From the NCBI GenBank assembly GCA_902788505.1, contig CADAKH010000001.1, positions 99,674 to 163,673 of the forward strand: a stretch of DNA of 64,000 bases. Reading direction: 5' to 3'. Source of the DNA: Oscillospiraceae bacterium (GTDB lineage: Bacteria > Bacillota > Clostridia > Saccharofermentanales > Saccharofermentanaceae). Both the position numbers and the translations under genes were made by a program. This document shows positions 8,750 through 17,940 of this stretch, in pieces. The notes below the pieces were generated by a model. That model was not told the origin of the DNA. It saw only the letters and a list, made by a program, of their open reading frames with translations, and ran no database searches. Position 1 is the first letter of the stretch, and every line of letters starts with the position of its first letter.

Positions 8750-9826
8750 ATGAAGAATAAATTGATAGTTGCTGCAATGATAATAGTGGCTATTCTGCTG
8801 CTTCTGCTTCTTGCCTGGCTTATAATGAGTCCGGGAAAGATAAGAACTTATTCAGAGCCTAATAGCATATCCGAGAAGTTCGTGATGGATATCAACGGTG
8901 CTCCGAATGGTTTCTTTATTAACGGCAAGGATATAAATAATCCTGTGCTGCTCCTGGTATCCAGTGGTCCCGGAACAGATGATTATGTATTCACGGATAA
9001 ATATAAGGACATGCATATCGAAGATGAGTTTACGGTCGTATATTGGGACTACCGTTATATGGGCATCGCGTATAACAAAAACTTCGATGTGGACAGTGTA
9101 AATATCGATAATCTTCTTAATGATACGTATTCAGTAACCGAGTATCTGAAAGAACGGTTCAATAAAGATAAGATCTTCATCATGGGATTCTCGGGCGGCA
9201 GTCATATCGCACTTATGGAAGCTCAAAGACATCCGGAGAATTATCACGCATACATCGGTATGGCGCAGTGCGTTACAGACTCTGAAGAAAACGATACGAT
9301 CATGTATCATTTCATGAAGGATGTTTTCGGGAAGAGAGGAGATACTAAAAACATTAAGAAACTTGAAGATTCTGTCGAGCATCTTGACAGTGGTAATATT
9401 AAGTGTAAGGATTGGTATGTATATGTTGCTCTTCTTCATGAAGCCGGCGGCGGAACGATCTATAACCAAAGTGAATTTGAAGGTATCGCCTGGCCGATAA
9501 TTACATGTAAGTGTTATACGGTAAAAGAGAAGATCAACTACGTTACTGCAATGAAGAAGTATCGCACGACTCCTCTTTCTGATGAGCTTAATGATTTCGA
9601 TTACAGACAGAGCATTACAAGTATTGATGTGCCGGCGTTCTTCATTAGTGGTGAATACGATTACAACTGTCCTTGGGAACTTGTGCGTGAATACTGCGAT
9701 GTTATTGATGCACCGCAAAAAGGATTCTATAAGATCAGCGGAGCTGCACACAGTCCTTTGTGGGAGAATCCTGAAGAGACAGAAAAAGCATTAATTGAGA
9801 TTAAGGAGATGACGTTAAATGGCTGA
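8750..9826 (+). CDS. Membrane-anchored alpha/beta hydrolase
   Basis: This 358-residue protein begins with a hydrophobic anchor (about residues 5-27) and continues into an alpha/beta-hydrolase domain on the outer face. The nucleophile elbow is GFSGGSH (Ser about 146), an early VSSGPGTDDY loop may form the oxyanion hole, and a late SGEYDYNCP then AAHSPLW supply the Asp and His. It resembles prolyl-aminopeptidase/epoxide-hydrolase-like hydrolases, but the substrate is unknown. Its stop overlaps the TetR start by 8 bases. The pairing suggests the hydrolase acts on, or is induced by, the TetR ligand. Confidence 0.82.
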   Translation: MKNKLIVAAMIIVAILLLLLLAWLIMSPGKIRTYSEPNSISEKFVMDINGAPNGFFINGKDINNPVLLLVSSGPGTDDYVFTDKYKDMHIEDEFTVVYWDYRYMGIAYNKNFDVDSVNIDNLLNDTYSVTEYLKERFNKDKIFIMGFSGGSHIALMEAQRHPENYHAYIGMAQCVTDSEENDTIMYHFMKDVFGKRGDTKNIKKLEDSVEHLDSGNIKCKDWYVYVALLHEAGGGTIYNQSEFEGIAWPIITCKCYTVKEKINYVTAMKKYRTTPLSDELNDFDYRQSITSIDVPAFFISGEYDYNCPWELVREYCDVIDAPQKGFYKISGAAHSPLWENPEETEKALIEIKEMTLNG

Positions 9827-10394
9827 CAGTTACCATCACGGAAACTTGAGACAGGCATTGATCGATGCGGGGATCAAGATAATAAATGAGAGCGGCGAAG
9901 AGAGTCTTTCTCTTCGTAAAGTTGCAGCGGAATGCAATGTATCTCATGCGGCGCCCTACGCTCATTTCAACAACAAGGAAGAATTGATCGAAGCGATAAA
10001 GAGCAGCGTTACCGATCAATTTATGGAAGAGCTCGAAGCAAGTGTTGCAGAATGCGCAACTGCCGAAGAAGCGATCCTTGCGATGGGAAGAATATATCTT
10101 ACTTTCTTCAGCCGCAATCCTGATTATTTTGTTTTCCTTTTCGGTAAGCAGAATATCAATGCACATCTTCAGATGAATAAAGATTATAAAAACGATTATC
10201 CTCCGTTTGCTTTGCTTAAGCGGATGTACAGACTATATCTGGAAGAGAAGGGTATTGAGAAGTCTTTTGAAGAACAGGAGATCGATCTCATTAAGATCTG
10301 GTCGATGGTTCACGGCATGGCTTCTATCGCATGCATGAAGGGCGTTAAGACTTCATTTAAATGGAACAACCCTGACGAGAGGTTATTGGTATAA
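9819..10394 (+). CDS. TetR/AcrR family transcriptional regulator
   Basis: The protein has 191 residues. The N-terminal helix-turn-helix (about 10-55) reads SLSLRKVAAECNVSHAAPYA followed by HFNNKEELIEAI, which is typical TetR. The C-terminal ligand domain, with FFSRNPDYFVFLFG, resembles the WHG-domain type. Translation is coupled to the hydrolase by an 8-base overlap. The promoter of the pair carries two TGACA-N-TGTCA-like dyads, so it probably represses its own operon. Confidence 0.92.
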   Translation: MADSYHHGNLRQALIDAGIKIINESGEESLSLRKVAAECNVSHAAPYAHFNNKEELIEAIKSSVTDQFMEELEASVAECATAEEAILAMGRIYLTFFSRNPDYFVFLFGKQNINAHLQMNKDYKNDYPPFALLKRMYRLYLEEKGIEKSFEEQEIDLIKIWSMVHGMASIACMKGVKTSFKWNNPDERLLV

Positions 10395-10410
10395 ACAGGA
10401 GGAAACTGTT

Positions 10411-10884
10411 ATGGGTATTTTCGGATCGAAGAAAGGCAATGCCGGACATTTAAGTTCTTTCAGTTACAGTCCCGGTTACTGCGATATGACCGGCGAGAGC
10501 CACAGCTGTGAACTCAAAAAGAACGATGCGGGTGAGTGGGTATTCATCTGCAGAGACCGCGATGTGCATTCAGATCCGTTTACTATCCTGACCTATTCTG
10601 TTTCATCCGGAAGTGCTTCCGAATTTGAAGAATACATTAAGAAGATAAATTTCATCTCGCTCTCGAAAAGACTTAAGAGCAATGAATTCGTTACTGACTA
10701 CAGCCCATGGCACTTCACTGTTGTTTTCGACTGTTCTGAAATAGGCGGCAGCTGTTACGATGATTACGGTATTTCACAGTACAGGGTTTATTCACCAATG
10801 GACCAGAAACTGATGAAAGAAGTCAAGGAAAGATTCTATGCCCTTAAGGGTGAATTGATTTCTGAAACGACAGAAGATGACTGA
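10411..10884 (+). CDS. Hypothetical protein (157 aa)
   Basis: This soluble protein of 157 residues has no signal peptide, membrane segment or motif I recognise. It has several Cys residues (C23, C32, C46 region) and two aromatic-rich beta-like stretches. The Shine-Dalgarno CAGGAGG precedes the ATG and lies in the loop of a small AACAG/CTGTT stem. It begins 16 bases after the TetR stop on the same strand and may be the third gene of that operon. Confidence 0.6.
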   Translation: MGIFGSKKGNAGHLSSFSYSPGYCDMTGESHSCELKKNDAGEWVFICRDRDVHSDPFTILTYSVSSGSASEFEEYIKKINFISLSKRLKSNEFVTDYSPWHFTVVFDCSEIGGSCYDDYGISQYRVYSPMDQKLMKEVKERFYALKGELISETTEDD

Positions 10885-11032
10885 TAATTTATACTTGTTA
10901 GGCTGTCTGTTGTTTAGTCAACATTTTCGCATGTAATTGTTTATTGGATTGTCCTGATATGGCTGTAATAATGAAGCCGGAAGTAGAAATAAAAATGCTT
11001 AATGTTTCATAAATGGAAAGAAGGGCAAGAAA

Positions 11033-11752
11033 ATGAAAAACATAACAAGTAAGCTAATAGCACTCGGACTTACCGGTGCACTCGCGGTAGTAAGCTTTAC
11101 CGCATGCAGCAAGGCAAAGGAAACAACAGCTGAAACAACAGCAGATACTGTAGTTGAGAAAATGAGCGGAGAAAAAACAGTAGGCGGATGGTCCGTTCCT
11201 CAGGATACAAAGATCACAGAAGAGGAGCTTAAGATCTTCAACAAGGCGATCGAAGGACTTACAGGTGTCGGATATGAACCTGTAGCTTATCTCGGTTCCC
11301 AGGTGGTCGCAGGAACAAATCACTGCTTCCTTTGCAAATCCACAGTTGTCTATCCCGGAGCAACGAACCGCTACACACTCGTATATATCTACGAGAAGTT
11401 TGACGGAACAGAAGAGATCCTGAAGTTCGAGGATGTTACTCTTCCCGGAACGGCAGATGCAGACGGTACACCTATTGCAGGTGGATGGAGCTATGCAGAA
11501 GATCCGGCAGTAGAGGGTAAAGTATCCGAAGTAGTCGGTAAGGCAACAGGAAAGCTCTTAGGTGCAGAATACGAACCGGTTGCATATATCGGATCCCAGG
11601 TCGTAGCAGGAATTAACCACGCAGTGCTCTGCAGGATAACGGCAGTAACTCCTGATGCTGATGCCGGATACTCTCTCGTATACATCTACGAGGATCTCGA
11701 AGGCAACTGCGAAGTAACCGGAACTTCTGATATTGAGCTCTCGGTCAGCTGA
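11033..11752 (+). CDS. Lipoprotein with two cystatin-like repeats
   Basis: This 239-residue secreted protein has signal peptide and lipobox SFTAC (Cys 25), then a short Thr-rich linker and two similar repeats (about 50-138 and 149-237). Each repeat begins with GGWS (51-54, 150-153). It continues through an acidic helix and YEPVAY-x-GSQ into QVVAG (90-94, 189-193), and ends with LVYIYE. A GG-then-QVVAG order is the hallmark of stefins/cystatins, in which these parts fill the active site of papain-like cysteine proteases. The second cystatin hairpin (PW) is not visible. Function as a protease inhibitor is inference; the domain duplication is direct. Bacterial GGW/QVVAG proteins are rare, so a convergent motif is the alternative. 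Confidence 0.7.
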   Translation: MKNITSKLIALGLTGALAVVSFTACSKAKETTAETTADTVVEKMSGEKTVGGWSVPQDTKITEEELKIFNKAIEGLTGVGYEPVAYLGSQVVAGTNHCFLCKSTVVYPGATNRYTLVYIYEKFDGTEEILKFEDVTLPGTADADGTPIAGGWSYAEDPAVEGKVSEVVGKATGKLLGAEYEPVAYIGSQVVAGINHAVLCRITAVTPDADAGYSLVYIYEDLEGNCEVTGTSDIELSVS

Positions 11753-11796
11753 TAACAAAATCTCTTGCATAATCCAAACATATTCCCTCTGTTTTG

Positions 11797-11805
11797 TGCT
11801 AAAAT
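11797..11805 (+). promoter_or_regulatory. Extended -10 promoter of the GNAT gene
   Basis: TGC-TAAAAT forms an extended -10 element 41 bases before the ATG. No good -35 is seen. Confidence 0.4.
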
Positions 11806-11845
11806 TTCTTTAACAATTTGAAATCAACTGATGGGGATATGATAT

Positions 11846-12292
11846 ATGACCATTCTCAAAGCAGTACAAGATGATCTTCAGGAGATCCTGGCGTTGCAGT
11901 ATCTCGCTTATCAGAGCGAGGCGGCTTTGTTTGGTAATAAAGATATTCCGCCGTTGAAGGAAACGATTGAAGAACTGACTGAAGAATTCAATAAGGGCAC
12001 GATCCTGAAACTGGTAGAAGACGGTAAGATCATAGGTTCTGTCAGGGCATATGCGAAGAACGGAACTGCATATATAGGAAAGCTCATGGTCCATCCTGAT
12101 CACAGGTGCAAAGGCTATGGAACGCTGCTCTTAAATGAGATCGAGAAATGTTTTCCTGACTGCAGGTTTGAACTCTTTACGAGCACGAGAAGTGAAGACA
12201 ATATCCGTCTTTACCAGAAGCTCGGTTACCTGATATATGACCGCAAAGAGATTACTGACGAGCTGGTTTTCGTATACCTGGAAAAACAGTAA
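11846..12292 (+). CDS. GNAT family N-acetyltransferase
   Basis: A 148-residue single-domain acetyltransferase. The acetyl-CoA binding loop is seen as VHPDHRCKGYGTLLLNE (about 86-102), preceded by the beta-4 strand YIGKLMV and followed by FTSTRSEDNIRLYQKLGY. The acceptor could be a small amine or a protein N-terminus and cannot be told from sequence. It is a single gene, convergent with 12296, with only three bases between the stops. Confidence 0.88.
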   Translation: MTILKAVQDDLQEILALQYLAYQSEAALFGNKDIPPLKETIEELTEEFNKGTILKLVEDGKIIGSVRAYAKNGTAYIGKLMVHPDHRCKGYGTLLLNEIEKCFPDCRFELFTSTRSEDNIRLYQKLGYLIYDRKEITDELVFVYLEKQ

Positions 12293-12295
12293 CTG

Positions 12296-12727
12296 TCATC
12301 CGGCTTTTTTATAGATAGTTCCGTCGTAGGCGAAAAGGACATAGATGTATTCGTCTGTGCCTTTTATTTCCCACACAAACTTGGGATCTTTTTGCTGGTT
12401 GTCCTGATCTATATAAACGACTGAACCGAGGTAATGTCCTTTGTCTGAAGCTGAGTAGTCGTTTGCGTAGTCTTCAACATAGGTGACGCCGTCAATTACG
12501 ATCTCATCGCTCTCATATCCGCTATATGTGCCGATAACGTGATTAATGTCGTAGACGAATTTGATTCCTGCAGCGAGAATTATGCAGGCGATAGAAACAG
12601 CGATACAGATTGCAACCCGTCTTCTGTTGCCGCCGGCCTTAACGCCCTTAATGAACAAGATTATGGGCGGTACTACCAATGCGGCAAATAAAGGTGAAAA
12701 CAGAAATGTAAACCCAGATGAAAACAT
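12296..12727 (-). CDS. Hypothetical membrane protein (143 aa)
   Basis: This protein of 143 residues has two hydrophobic segments (about 5-26 and 40-60) and a C-terminal domain of about 80 residues, rich in Tyr and Asp, probably outside the cell. No motif is recognised. It lies 18 bases downstream of the lipoprotein gene at 12746-13546 on the same strand and is probably its operon partner. Confidence 0.6.
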   Translation of the reverse strand: MFSSGFTFLFSPLFAALVVPPIILFIKGVKAGGNRRRVAICIAVSIACIILAAGIKFVYDINHVIGTYSGYESDEIVIDGVTYVEDYANDYSASDKGHYLGSVVYIDQDNQQKDPKFVWEIKGTDEYIYVLFAYDGTIYKKAG

Positions 12728-12745
12728 AATTCCTATTTTTTGATA

Positions 12746-13546
12746 TTAAATGTCTTCGTAAAGAATGTATCCGCCGTGTCCGTTTTCTCTTATCTCTAGG
12801 TCGGAAAGTGATGCGCCCAGCATCATCTCACGGGTGTATTTCCCGTCAACCTCATAGGTGTATCCGTCTTTGTCAGTGACATTGAAGGTGAGGGAGAGTT
12901 CAAATGTCTCGCCTGTAGTTGCCATGTTCCGGAGCGTCTGTTCCGTAAATTCGAAGTACAGCAATTCACCTTTCTTAAACACGCTATAGTCAGCATTTCT
13001 TGTGCCTCCGATTGAATTGTCCTCTCCGTTGATCTTAAGCACGTAGTCTACGCTTGTGATATTTTCTGCATTGCATACGACTTCGATCGTTGCAGCGGGA
13101 AGCTCGTAATGGATACCGGATGAACCCCATGATTCAAAACTGCCAGACCTGATGTAGGAGGGAGTATAGATATCCTTGTTCTTCGTGTCTGTTGCCCTTA
13201 AAAATTCAGGCTGGTCCATGATGCCGCCGACGTGCTTGATCATGAGGTAGTTATCGAGAGGATCTTCATTAAGTGAATAAATGCGAGTATTCTTATCATC
13301 ATCCATGTAACCGACGCATTCTCTGATGGAGTCATCAGACATCTTATCGTTCAGTTTTCCGAAGTAGGAATATGTCCTACCCTGATAATCGAATAATGTC
13401 TCGCCCTGGTCTTTGTCGTATGAACTCTCGATCGATGCCGCATTTGGAGGGAGCTCCAGGCTGCCGTTATCCCTGTTAAACATTGAACAGCCTGAAAGCA
13501 GTACCGCTCCGCACAAACTCACTATCAAAACCTTATTCCATTTCAT
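12746..13546 (-). CDS. Lipoprotein of unknown function
   Basis: The protein has 266 residues. A signal peptide with lipobox LLSGC (about residue 20) predicts a surface lipoprotein. The body is beta-rich and acidic with no recognised motif. A good promoter lies at 13592-13620. It heads a two-gene unit with the small membrane protein at 12296 and is divergent from the aldo/keto reductase. Confidence 0.7.
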   Translation of the reverse strand: MKWNKVLIVSLCGAVLLSGCSMFNRDNGSLELPPNAASIESSYDKDQGETLFDYQGRTYSYFGKLNDKMSDDSIRECVGYMDDDKNTRIYSLNEDPLDNYLMIKHVGGIMDQPEFLRATDTKNKDIYTPSYIRSGSFESWGSSGIHYELPAATIEVVCNAENITSVDYVLKINGEDNSIGGTRNADYSVFKKGELLYFEFTEQTLRNMATTGETFELSLTFNVTDKDGYTYEVDGKYTREMMLGASLSDLEIRENGHGGYILYEDI

Positions 13547-13591
13547 TTTTCTATTCCCCGCTAATCACTTTTCACTTGTTGTGCTGAGATA

Positions 13592-13620
13592 ATGATACAC
13601 CTCAAAAACTCGTTTTGCAA
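13592..13620 (-). promoter_or_regulatory. Promoter of the 12746-13546 lipoprotein
   Basis: Read on the minus strand: TTGCAA, a 17-bp spacer and TATCAT. The rest of the 13547-13799 gap holds an AATAATTATT palindrome and a TATAAT (13764-13769) for the divergent gene. Confidence 0.65.
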
Positions 13621-13799
13621 CATAAATTTATCGAAAAACAATAATTATTTGTTGTTTGGCTTGATGAAAGAACTGTGCTGTTTCCGGGATGTAAGGATTA
13701 ATTTATACACGCACGGGAACAAAAAAGACTCATTTTCTACAATGCTTATTCATAAGTTACGTTTATAATCGTCTTATAAGGAATAAGGAGGCTGTATTT

Positions 13800-14981
13800 A
13801 TGCAACAGCGAAAAGGTATCTCCATTTTAGGTTACGGATGCATGAGATTTACAAAGAGCGGTCCCGGCATCGACTTTGATAAGGCCGAGAAGGAATTCAT
13901 GCGTGCGTTCGAACTCGGAGTCAATTATTACGACACAGCATATATCTATCCGGGAAGTGAAGAACTCGTCGGCCGCATAATCGAGAAGAACGGCATACGC
14001 GACAAGATCAATCTCGCGACAAAACTTCCGCAGTATCTCATCAACAACCGCTCAGGTCTGGACAAATATTTCAATGAGGAATTAAAGCGACTCAGGACTG
14101 ATTATGTCGATTACTACCTCATGCACCACATGACAGATTTCCAGCAGTGGGAGAAGCTTCAGGCGCTGGGCATCGAAGAGTGGATCGCAGAGAAAAAGAA
14201 GAGCGGCCAGATCAGAAATGTCGGATTCTCTTTTCACGGTGACACAGCAACATTCAAGAAGATCCTGAACGCATACGACTGGGACAGCTGCCTTGTCCAG
14301 TACAACTATTTCGACGAGCACACACAGGCCGGCCGCGCAGGCATTAAGGCCGCTGCCGAAAAGGGCGTCAAGGTGTTCATCATGGAGCCTTTAAGAGGCG
14401 GCAAGCTTGTTGACCTTCTGCCTGAGAAAGCTAAGAAGGAGATTGCCGAAGAACCCCACGGACGTACTCCTGCCGAGTGGGCATTCAGATGGCTCTGGGA
14501 CCAGCCTGAGATCACCTGCGTCCTGTCCGGAATGAACTCCATTGCAATGGTTGAAGAGAACTGCCGCATCGCATCCGAAGCCAAGGCTGGCGACTATGGC
14601 CCTGAAGAGAAAGCATTCATCGAGAAGATCAAGTCATACATCATCGAGAGCACCAAAGTAAACTGCACCGGCTGCAGATACTGCATGCCCTGTCCCAAGG
14701 GCGTCGATATCCCTACGATCTTCTCTTGCTATAACCACATGTATTCCGAGAACAAGAGCTCCGGCCGTCTCGAGTATTTCCAGACGATCGGCCTTCGAAT
14801 GACACCTGCCGATGCCTCGCTCTGCGTTAAGTGCGGCAAGTGCGAGAAGCATTGCCCCCAGAGCATCCCGATCAGGGAAAAGCTCGTGGAAGCAGACAAG
14901 CATCTCCGCCCCTGGTGGCAGAAGATCTATCTCAAGCTTGCCCGCAGAGTTATGGTCGGCAAGAAAAAGAAGTCTGAGTAA
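13800..14981 (+). CDS. Aldo/keto reductase with C-terminal 4Fe-4S ferredoxin domain
   Basis: A 393-residue oxidoreductase. An AKR barrel fills residues 1-280, with GYGCMRF, NYYDTAYIYPGSE carrying the catalytic Asp/Tyr, and YLMHH. A C-terminal domain carries two cysteine groups: NCTGCRYCMPCPKGVDIP (about 283-300) and CVKCGKCEKHCPQ (about 343-355). Homologues are annotated as ferredoxin-linked aldo/keto reductases of anaerobes. The iron-sulfur tail suggests electron exchange with ferredoxin rather than NADPH alone, which is inference. It starts after AAGGAGG and lies just upstream of the hydrogenase maturation genes, separated by about 225 bases. Confidence 0.9.
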   Translation: MQQRKGISILGYGCMRFTKSGPGIDFDKAEKEFMRAFELGVNYYDTAYIYPGSEELVGRIIEKNGIRDKINLATKLPQYLINNRSGLDKYFNEELKRLRTDYVDYYLMHHMTDFQQWEKLQALGIEEWIAEKKKSGQIRNVGFSFHGDTATFKKILNAYDWDSCLVQYNYFDEHTQAGRAGIKAAAEKGVKVFIMEPLRGGKLVDLLPEKAKKEIAEEPHGRTPAEWAFRWLWDQPEITCVLSGMNSIAMVEENCRIASEAKAGDYGPEEKAFIEKIKSYIIESTKVNCTGCRYCMPCPKGVDIPTIFSCYNHMYSENKSSGRLEYFQTIGLRMTPADASLCVKCGKCEKHCPQSIPIREKLVEADKHLRPWWQKIYLKLARRVMVGKKKKSE

Positions 14982-15139
14982 TTAATCCTCACGCCCCTCG
15001 GAAACTTAAATTCAAATTACATACTGAAACGTGACATCTTTTCGAATCGGGTCACAATTCAATTGCTTTTGAATGAGCAAGATGTTACTTTATGCTCAAC
15101 AGTTCTGAATGCGGAAGGTTCGTCCTGACGCGGAAGGCG

Positions 15140-15161
15140 TTAAGTAAATTTTTATACTTAA
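15140..15161 (+). promoter_or_regulatory. Inverted repeat upstream of the hydrogenase maturation genes
   Basis: TTAAGTA (15140-15146) and TACTTAA (15155-15161) form a perfect 7-bp dyad with an AT-only 8-bp centre. It lies 46 bases before the start of the TM1266-type gene. An operator is the simplest reading; no regulator is assigned. No gene is seen elsewhere in 14982-15206. Confidence 0.45.
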
Positions 15162-15206
15162 ATTGCTTCAGAACCTTGTTTGCTCGAATGAGTGAAAGGA
15201 GGTCAA

Positions 15207-15464
15207 ATGGAGACGAGAGTTGCTATTATCGGCATCATTGTCGAGAATCCCGATTCAGTTGCACAGATCAATGACATACTCCACGAAGTGAGGGACTATG
15301 TCGTCGGAAGGATGGGTATTCCATATCGTGAGAGGAATATCTCCATTATCAGTGTCGTCGTTGACGCGCCCGAGAATCTGATCAGTTCTGTATCCGGCAA
15401 GCTCGGCATGCTCGACGGCGTTTCGGCTAAGATAACGTACTCGAGACTTGCCAAAAATGACTGA
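15207..15464 (+). CDS. TM1266-family protein (iron-only hydrogenase system regulator)
   Basis: A small ACT-like fold protein of 85 residues. Its blocks AIIGIIVENPDSV, VVGRMGIPYRERNISIISVV and SGKLGMLDGVSAKITYS are those of the family named putative iron-only hydrogenase system regulator, which co-occurs with hydE/G/F. The biochemical role is unproven in the family. The start at 15207 follows AAAGGAGG; an in-frame GTG at 15192 overlaps the Shine-Dalgarno and is rejected. It overlaps hydE by 8 bases. Confidence 0.88.
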   Translation: METRVAIIGIIVENPDSVAQINDILHEVRDYVVGRMGIPYRERNISIISVVVDAPENLISSVSGKLGMLDGVSAKITYSRLAKND

Positions 15465-16521
15465 TATCAGATCCATCACAGACAAGCTCTGTTCATCAGG
15501 TGAACTTACGCGAGACGAGATCATTTTTCTTCTCGCAAATCGTGACTTGGAGACACAGTCATACCTTGCAAATAAGGCTTCCGAAACTGCCCGTAAATAT
15601 TATGGCAACACGGTTTTCGTAAGAGGACTTATTGAGTTTACTAACTACTGCAAAAATGACTGCTACTACTGCGGTATCAGGTGCGGCAATAAGAACGCCA
15701 ACCGTTACAGGCTGACTGAAGAAGAGATCCTCGCATGTGCATCACACGGCTACGATCTTGGCTTTAGGACGATCGTTCTTCAGGGCGGCGAAGATGCATT
15801 TTTCACTGACGAAAAGATCGTGAATATCATCAGGGCCATCAAGCACGGGCACCCTGACTGCGCGGTCACGCTGTCGATCGGCGAGAAGAGTTACGAGTCT
15901 TACAAAGCATTTTATGATGCGGGCGCGGACAGATATCTCCTAAGGCACGAGACGGCAGATCCTGAGCACTACGCAAAGCTTCATCCTTCAACGCTGTCAT
16001 CAGAGAACAGAAAGCAATGTCTTTATAACCTGAAAGAGATCGGCTTTCAGACCGGCGCGGGCTTCATGGTCGGATCACCTTATCAGACTTTGGAGAACAT
16101 CGCAGATGATCTGCTGTTTCTCAAAAAACTTGATCCCGCGATGATCGGAATAGGCCCTTTCATTCCGCACAAAGATACGGTTTTTGCAGGCGAAAAAGCA
16201 GGTACACTGGAACTTACACTTTTCCTTCTGAGCGTAATAAGGCTCATGCTCCCGACGGTCCTTCTGCCCGCAACAACGGCGCTCGGAACGATCGATCCGA
16301 GGGGAAGAGAACAAGGGATACTTGCAGGCGCAAACGTTGTGATGCCGAACTTATCTCCTGTCGGAGTGAGGAAAAAATACGATCTTTACGACAACAAGAT
16401 CTGCACCGGCGAAGAGGCCGCCGAATGCATGAACTGTCTTAAAAACAGAATTGGAAATATTGGCTACGAGATAGTCACCGACAGAGGTGACAACATCAAT
16501 TTCAAAAACAGAAAGAGGTAA
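15457..16521 (+). CDS. hydE: [FeFe]-hydrogenase H-cluster maturase HydE (radical SAM)
   Basis: About 354 residues. The radical SAM cluster motif is C-x3-C-x2-C in TNYCKNDCYYCGIR (about 60-73). RLTEEEI, LQGGED, LSIGEKS and RHETADPEHYAKLHP are HydE/BioB-like blocks. HydE acts with HydG and HydF to build the diiron subcluster of [FeFe]-hydrogenases. The ATG at 15457 overlaps the TM1266-type gene by 8 bases; a TTG at 15448 is an in-frame alternative. It is followed three bases later by hydG. No hydrogenase structural gene lies in the window, so the target enzyme must be elsewhere. Confidence 0.95.
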   Translation: MTDIRSITDKLCSSGELTRDEIIFLLANRDLETQSYLANKASETARKYYGNTVFVRGLIEFTNYCKNDCYYCGIRCGNKNANRYRLTEEEILACASHGYDLGFRTIVLQGGEDAFFTDEKIVNIIRAIKHGHPDCAVTLSIGEKSYESYKAFYDAGADRYLLRHETADPEHYAKLHPSTLSSENRKQCLYNLKEIGFQTGAGFMVGSPYQTLENIADDLLFLKKLDPAMIGIGPFIPHKDTVFAGEKAGTLELTLFLLSVIRLMLPTVLLPATTALGTIDPRGREQGILAGANVVMPNLSPVGVRKKYDLYDNKICTGEEAAECMNCLKNRIGNIGYEIVTDRGDNINFKNRKR

Positions 16522-16524
16522 TTT

Positions 16525-17940
16525 ATGTACGATCCCAAATCACTTAAAGCAGAAGAATTCATAGACGACAGCGAGATCCTGGAATCTCTCAAATACGCGG
16601 ACGAGAACAAGAATAACGTCGAAGTGATCGATGCCATCATCGAGAAGGCCAAGGAGCGTAAAGGTCTTTCGCACCGTGATGCTTCCGTTCTTCTCGCATG
16701 CGAGATCCCCGAAAAGAATGAGGAGATCTACGCTCTTGCAGAGCAGATCAAGAAAGATTTCTACGGCAACAGAATCGTTCTTTTCGCGCCCTTGTATCTT
16801 TCCAACTACTGCATCAACGGATGCACATACTGCCCTTATCACGGAAAGAACAAGACCATTCCGAGAGTTAAGCTCACACAGGAACAGATCAAGGCTGAGG
16901 TTATCGCATTGCAGGACATGGGTCACAAGAGACTTGCGATTGAAGCAGGTGAGGACCCCGTTAACAACCCTATCGAATATATTCTCGAGAGCATCAAGAC
17001 TATCTATTCGATCAAGCACAAGAACGGTGCGATCAGACGAGTAAACGTTAACATCGCAGCTACTACAGTAGAGAACTACAGAAAGCTTCACGAAGCAGGA
17101 ATTGGAACATACATCCTCTTCCAGGAAACATATCACAAAGAGTCTTATGAGGTTCTTCATCCGACAGGACCCAAGCACGATTACGCTTACCACACAGAGG
17201 CTATGGACAGAGCTATGGAAGGCGGTATCGATGACGTCGGATTGGGAGTTCTTTTCGGACTCGACAAGTACCGCTATGAATTCGCGGGACTCCTCATGCA
17301 CGCAGAGCACCTTGAAGCAGTTCACGGCGTAGGTCCACACACGATCTCAGTTCCGAGGCTCTGCCCGGCTGACGATATCGACGTAAACGATTTCTCCAAT
17401 GCGATTGACGATGACATCTTCGCGAAGATCGTAGCATGCATAAGGATCGCAGTTCCTTACACCGGCATGATCGTTTCCACACGTGAATCACAGAAGTCCA
17501 GAGAGCGTGTTCTCCACCTCGGTATCTCACAGATCTCCGGTGGCTCCAGAACATCCGTCGGAGGTTACACACACGAGGAAAGAGTCGACGAGACAGCACA
17601 GTTCGACGTATCCGACACGCGTACTCTTGACCAGGTAATGAAGTGGCTCATCGACATGGATTACGTTCCTTCATTCTGCACCGCTTGCTACCGCGAAGGT
17701 AGGACCGGCGACAGATTCATGGCTCTCTGCAAAGCAAAGCAGATTCAGAACTGCTGCCTCCCGAACGCGCTCATGACACTCAAGGAATATCTCGTTGACT
17801 ACGCATCTCCCGAGACCCGCGCAGCAGGCGAGCTCCTCATTGAGAAGAACATTCCCGACGTTACAAACGAGAAGGCACGTGCAGTTCTCAGAGACAGACT
17901 CGTAGCGATCGAGAACGGTGAGCGTGACTTCAGATTCTGA
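16525..17940 (+). CDS. hydG: [FeFe]-hydrogenase H-cluster maturase HydG (tyrosine lyase)
   Basis: A 471-residue radical SAM enzyme. LYLSNYCINGCTYCPYHG holds the C-x3-C-x2-C cluster (about 93-100), and the C-terminal SFCTACYREGRTGDRF (about 383-398) holds the second, auxiliary iron-sulfur site specific to HydG. HydG cleaves tyrosine to make the CO and CN ligands of the H-cluster. Length and motifs match the family. Shine-Dalgarno AGAGGT. It is the third gene of the TM1266-hydE-hydG run; hydF follows after a 142-base gap that contains a long inverted repeat (TTCTGAT 17935-17941 / ATCAGAA 18011-18017). Confidence 0.96.
   Translation: MYDPKSLKAEEFIDDSEILESLKYADENKNNVEVIDAIIEKAKERKGLSHRDASVLLACEIPEKNEEIYALAEQIKKDFYGNRIVLFAPLYLSNYCINGCTYCPYHGKNKTIPRVKLTQEQIKAEVIALQDMGHKRLAIEAGEDPVNNPIEYILESIKTIYSIKHKNGAIRRVNVNIAATTVENYRKLHEAGIGTYILFQETYHKESYEVLHPTGPKHDYAYHTEAMDRAMEGGIDDVGLGVLFGLDKYRYEFAGLLMHAEHLEAVHGVGPHTISVPRLCPADDIDVNDFSNAIDDDIFAKIVACIRIAVPYTGMIVSTRESQKSRERVLHLGISQISGGSRTSVGGYTHEERVDETAQFDVSDTRTLDQVMKWLIDMDYVPSFCTACYREGRTGDRFMALCKAKQIQNCCLPNALMTLKEYLVDYASPETRAAGELLIEKNIPDVTNEKARAVLRDRLVAIENGERDFRF

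Noticed and set aside
9131..9751. 206-codon minus-strand frame opposite the alpha/beta hydrolase
   Set aside because: No ribosome site and no recognisable motif; the plus-strand hydrolase has clear catalytic motifs.
16540..17340. Long minus-strand frame opposite hydG
   Set aside because: Antisense shadow of a highly conserved gene; its translation is low-complexity Val/Leu/Cys-rich with no family match.
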